Positions 6,456 to 8,775 of a stretch of 8,775 nt of DNA are shown here, one piece after another. The translations under genes and the position numbers were made by a program. The notes under the pieces are model-generated. The model saw nothing but the letters and a program-made list of their open reading frames with translations, was not told where the DNA came from and searched no databases. Numbering within the stretch: position 1 is the stretch's first letter; each line of letters starts with the position of its first letter. The stretch comes from Spirochaetota bacterium (lineage in GTDB: Bacteria; Spirochaetota; Spirochaetia; DSM-27196; PWMO01): the NCBI GenBank assembly GCA_009908925.1, contig JAAAOH010000126.1, positions 1 through 8,775 on the forward strand. The letters are read 5' to 3'.

Positions 6456-6968
6456 TCACTTCTTCTCCGTCTCGTCGGCCGTATCATTCGCCACATCATC
6501 CGGCAGAAAGTTCTCGATGCCCGGATACATCAGTTTTCGCCGCGCGATCTTCTCCGGATATGTATAGTATCGGCAGGTTGCCCGGGCGCACGGCTCGTCT
6601 CCGGTCTGATAGAGCTCGGCTTGGATGATGGCGATGTTCTTTTCCATCCGCAGGAGACGGGCACGGACGGTTACCGGCCGGCCGACAAAGGACGGCTTGT
6701 CGTAGCTGATTTCCATAGTCTGGGTCACACCGGCGGTTGCAATCTTCACGAAAACGACCCAGCTCGAGACCTCATCGAGCAGCGTGGCCTGAATACCGCC
6801 GTGGAGGACGCGATCATACCCCTGGAAGTGCTCGGGCGGCTCCACAGTGGCGACCACGTCGTCCCCGTCCTCGTAGAACTCGAGCTTGAGTCCCACGGGA
6901 TTGTGCGGCGCGCAGCCGAAACACTCGTAGCCCTCATGGCCCACAAACGGATTGTTGATTCGACGCAT
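6456..6968 (-). CDS. Hotdog-fold thioesterase (PaaI/YigI-like)
   Basis: 170 residues, the single-domain hotdog size. An N-terminal CFGCAPHNPVGLKL block (16-29) is typical of this thioesterase subgroup. The central HGG at 56-58 followed by L-L-D-E at 63-66 gives the expected active-site histidine-glycine turn and an acidic residue on the long helix. Such enzymes hydrolyse acyl-CoA or acyl-carrier thioesters in the cytoplasm, usually as dimers or tetramers; the acyl group cannot be told. The last 40 residues extend beyond the core and end in an acidic, Lys-tipped tail. ATG 6968 is supported by AGGAG 9 bases upstream, which lies inside the end of the symporter gene. Only 5 bases separate the two genes, so they are cotranscribed. 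The longer upstream frame reaches into the symporter gene and is a shadow. Confidence 0.85.
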   Translation of the reverse strand: MRRINNPFVGHEGYECFGCAPHNPVGLKLEFYEDGDDVVATVEPPEHFQGYDRVLHGGIQATLLDEVSSWVVFVKIATAGVTQTMEISYDKPSFVGRPVTVRARLLRMEKNIAIIQAELYQTGDEPCARATCRYYTYPEKIARRKLMYPGIENFLPDDVANDTADETEKK

Positions 6969-6973
6969 GGTGA

Positions 6974-8395
6974 TCAGCTCCTGTGACGCAACCAGACCTG
7001 GCTCGGACCCGCGAACGCTTTGTCTTTGGCCAGCACGAGGTAGGCCACGAAGACGAACACGAAGTAGGCGAGCGCGATGCCGACGGCCATCCAGAAGTAC
7101 ATGAAATTGCCGGTCACGAACGCGCGCACCGGCAGGCTTATCGAGAGGATGAAGGGAATCGCAAACACGAAGGTGATGCCCGCGGCGTAGGTGTAGTCGG
7201 AGGCAACCGGTGTCTCGAAATCGGGGTCGATGACGCGCAGGAGCGCGAGGCCGGTGGAGAGGGTGCCGGTGGAGACGCCGAAGATCAGCAGCATCCGGTG
7301 AAACTTGTGGTCTTTGAACAGCCGTGACGCAATCCACGGCACGGTGAGGAAGGTCATGAGCGCACCGGCGAGGGCGAGCACCACGATCGGCACCCAGTAC
7401 TGCGAGACGGCGACGAGGGATATCGCGCCGATGGCCGCGGTGACCATCACGTCGACCGACAGCCCGGAGATGCGGTTCATAGTGCGGGTGTCGATGACAT
7501 GATCAACCCGGATGGCCTCGATGGTGTGCTTCATGGCAAGTCCGATAATCGCCGCGAAGATGAAGCTGATGCCCCAGAGGTTCACCGCGAGCTCCTCGCC
7601 GAGGGGTCCGACCAGAGAGAGGGCCCAGGTGAGGAAGCTGAGAAACAGGTATGTAAGAAAGTACCCGACCAGCACCAGACCCGCGTTGAAGCTCATCGAA
7701 TCGATGGCTTCGGTCTCGGTGGTCATGACGGCGCCGACCGGGCGCTCGACGTCCCGGGGATAGATACCGGTGCGGACCCGCGACTCGCGAAGCGGTGCAA
7801 GCTCTTCCCGTGTTACCCAGCCGCGGCGGATCCCGAAGTTGATCAGAAAGATCCCGCCGAAGGTTGCCAGAATGAAGCCGATGGCGGCAAAGGTCAGTCC
7901 GACGCTCCCCGCACCCTCGATGCCGATACCGGTCCAGCTGTCACCAATCGCAAAGGCCTGACCCGGCCCCTGCACGAACCCGAGCGGCAGAAGATAGCCG
8001 AAGGGCTCGTAGAGGTCGGGATAGATGGAGGAGATGAAAACGAACGTCAGAAGCAGGCCAACGAGTACCTGTATCGCGAACTGGGAGAGCACCACCACCA
8101 CGGTCGCGAAGAGGCGGTGCTCTCCCACCGCAGCGGTAGACCTGCCGGTGCGCAGCGACATGGCGATGAAGGAAATGCCGAGCAGGTGATAGGCGAGCTC
8201 GCCGAGGCCGGCGGCCGTCACGCCGACGAGGGGAAGGACGAAGTTGTAGAGGGGGAGCAGGATGAGGCCTGCGGTGAGCGCATTCGGAATGAGGAATCTC
8301 TGAAAGAACCTCACCTTCGCGCGCAGAAAGGTCGCGAAAAGCAACGCAATCGCGATTATGCCGAGGTCGATGAACAGATTCCAGTTGAAGTTCAT
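6974..8395 (-). CDS. GltS-type sodium/glutamate symporter family (ESS) transporter
   Basis: 473 residues and hydrophobic throughout, with about ten or more membrane segments. It has two halves, each carrying a Gly-rich loop: GPGQAFAIGDSW at 143-154 and GVSTGTLSTG at 373-382. That matches the known two-fold inverted plan of the ESS family, in which such loops re-enter the membrane and bind substrate and sodium. The early segment F-L-I-P-N-A-L-T-A-G resembles the conserved first-helix region. A hydrophilic cytoplasmic loop of about 40 residues (roughly 190-230) separates the halves. E. coli GltS has about 400 residues, so this is a longer variant; glutamate is only the family substrate, not a proven one. 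ATG 8395 has GGGAG 6 bases upstream. The in-frame ATG at 8452 overlaps the predicted -10 box and is unlikely. It heads the operon with the thioesterase and lipoprotein genes. Confidence 0.75.
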   Translation of the reverse strand: MNFNWNLFIDLGIIAIALLFATFLRAKVRFFQRFLIPNALTAGLILLPLYNFVLPLVGVTAAGLGELAYHLLGISFIAMSLRTGRSTAAVGEHRLFATVVVVLSQFAIQVLVGLLLTFVFISSIYPDLYEPFGYLLPLGFVQGPGQAFAIGDSWTGIGIEGAGSVGLTFAAIGFILATFGGIFLINFGIRRGWVTREELAPLRESRVRTGIYPRDVERPVGAVMTTETEAIDSMSFNAGLVLVGYFLTYLFLSFLTWALSLVGPLGEELAVNLWGISFIFAAIIGLAMKHTIEAIRVDHVIDTRTMNRISGLSVDVMVTAAIGAISLVAVSQYWVPIVVLALAGALMTFLTVPWIASRLFKDHKFHRMLLIFGVSTGTLSTGLALLRVIDPDFETPVASDYTYAAGITFVFAIPFILSISLPVRAFVTGNFMYFWMAVGIALAYFVFVFVAYLVLAKDKAFAGPSQVWLRHRS

Positions 8396-8401
8396 GTATC
8401 G

Positions 8402-8406
8402 CTCCC
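8402..8406 (-). promoter_or_regulatory. Ribosome-binding site of the symporter gene
   Basis: GGGAG on the minus strand lies 6 bases before ATG 8395, settling the start against the in-frame upstream ATGs at 8428 and 8452. Confidence 0.75.
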
Positions 8407-8450
8407 GCCGGTTTCGTGTGCGGACCATTCGGGCGTCGGCCGAATGCGCC

Positions 8451-8480
8451 ATTGTTAGTCCATTCGCTTGAAACAGTCAA
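8451..8480 (-). promoter_or_regulatory. Promoter of the symporter operon
   Basis: Minus strand: -35 TTGACT (8480-8475, five of six consensus bases). A -10 lies 17 bases away as TAACAA (8457-8452), or 18 bases away as AACAAT (8456-8451); both are modest matches. Transcription would start near 8445, giving a leader of about 50 bases. It overlaps the plus-strand promoter for the acyltransferase gene. Confidence 0.5.
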
Positions 8481-8496
8481 TGAGTACGGCTACCAT
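8468..8496 (+). promoter_or_regulatory. Promoter of the PlsC-type gene, overlapping the divergent one
   Basis: -35 TTGAAA (8468-8473, five of six), a 17-base spacer and -10 TACCAT (8491-8496, four of six). The start of transcription would be near 8503, only about five bases before ATG 8508, so the message would be almost leaderless. Its -35 lies inside the spacer of the symporter promoter and the reverse is also true. Confidence 0.5.
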
Positions 8497-8507
8497 GCTG
8501 AGCTCAG

Positions 8508-8775
8508 ATGAAGGCACGGAAGTTGACCTCCAGGATACTTGCCCGGCCGAGCGTACACCGCGTTCTCCGGCTGACCGTGGGAACGTGGCTGAGGCTGCGC
8601 TTTAACATCACAGCTGAGAATGCTGCGCTGCTGAAGCGTGTCCGGCGACCCTACCTGCTGCTCCCGAACCATGTGGGCTACTGGGATCCATTTCAGCTAA
8701 GCTCCTTCGTCCCCTACCCCGTGCACCATGTCGCCGCCGATCAGAACTTCCGTACGAGGCTGATACGCTTCGTGA
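8508..8775 (+). CDS. PlsC-type acyltransferase, N-terminal part (cut by window end)
   Basis: 89 residues are visible and the frame is still open at the right edge. It reads M-K-A-R-K-L-T-S-R-I-L at the start, with a basic amphipathic N-terminus. L-L-L-P-N-H-V-G-Y-W-D-P-F follows at about residues 50-62: this is acyltransferase motif I, NHxxxxD (N54, H55, D60), the catalytic His-Asp pair of glycerophospholipid acyltransferases. The usual phrase after it, an H-x-V-A-A-D-type strand leading to a conserved Phe/Arg region, is also present. Members acylate lysophosphatidic acid or related lipids at the membrane; the exact substrate cannot be set from this fragment. An in-frame TGA at 8499 makes ATG 8508 the first possible ATG start. 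No good ribosome-binding site precedes it, consistent with a very short leader. Confidence 0.85.
   Translation, partial: MKARKLTSRILARPSVHRVLRLTVGTWLRLRFNITAENAALLKRVRRPYLLLPNHVGYWDPFQLSSFVPYPVHHVAADQNFRTRLIRFV

Noticed and set aside
7499..8458. A 319-codon plus-strand open frame opposite the symporter gene.
   Set aside because: The product is a low-complexity, Glu/Asp/Lys/Arg/His-rich sequence, the expected complement of a hydrophobic membrane protein gene.

Overview
The window is GC-rich, gene-dense bacterial chromosome (roughly 60-65% GC by eye) with no rRNA, tRNA, CRISPR or insertion sequence that I can see. It carries nine protein genes, two of them cut by the window ends. The relaxed lipobox lipoprotein, patatin-like phospholipase, GltS-type sodium symporter and stand-alone GH65 phosphorylase suggest a diderm bacterium. 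A spirochaete would fit, but that placement is inference and is not proven by any marker gene here.

Layout, left to right. Plus strand: the C-terminal part of a MenA/UbiA-type membrane prenyltransferase (2-571), then a membrane-anchored YceI-family protein (650-1351). This gene converges, with a 21-base gap, on a minus-strand glycoside hydrolase family 65 phosphorylase (1373-3763), which has its own well-formed promoter at 3797-3824. A hairpin-rich spacer (3825-3898) follows. Next comes a run of five minus-strand genes, given here in transcription order: a GltS-type sodium/dicarboxylate (glutamate-like) symporter (8395-6974), a hotdog-fold thioesterase (6968-6456), a predicted lipoprotein of unknown function and visibly lower GC (6439-5390), a patatin-like phospholipase (5316-4501) and a class I SAM methyltransferase (4501-3899). 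The first three are tightly packed. The last two overlap by one base (TGATG). At the right edge a plus-strand PlsC-type acyltransferase (8508 onward) diverges from the symporter, and the two predicted promoters overlap.

Two functional themes emerge, both inferred. On the left, an isoprenoid-quinone type prenyltransferase sits beside a YceI protein, a family known to bind polyisoprenoids. On the right, several enzymes act on or near acyl lipids (PlsC acyltransferase, patatin lipase, hotdog thioesterase, and a methyltransferase coupled to the lipase). GH65 stands alone, with no sugar transporter or phosphoglucomutase next to it.

I found no clear previously undescribed system. The most unusual signals are the overlapping divergent promoters with a nearly leaderless PlsC gene, altered active-site loop residues in the GH65 enzyme, an Asp-to-Asn change in a signature motif of the prenyltransferase, and the low-GC orphan lipoprotein.
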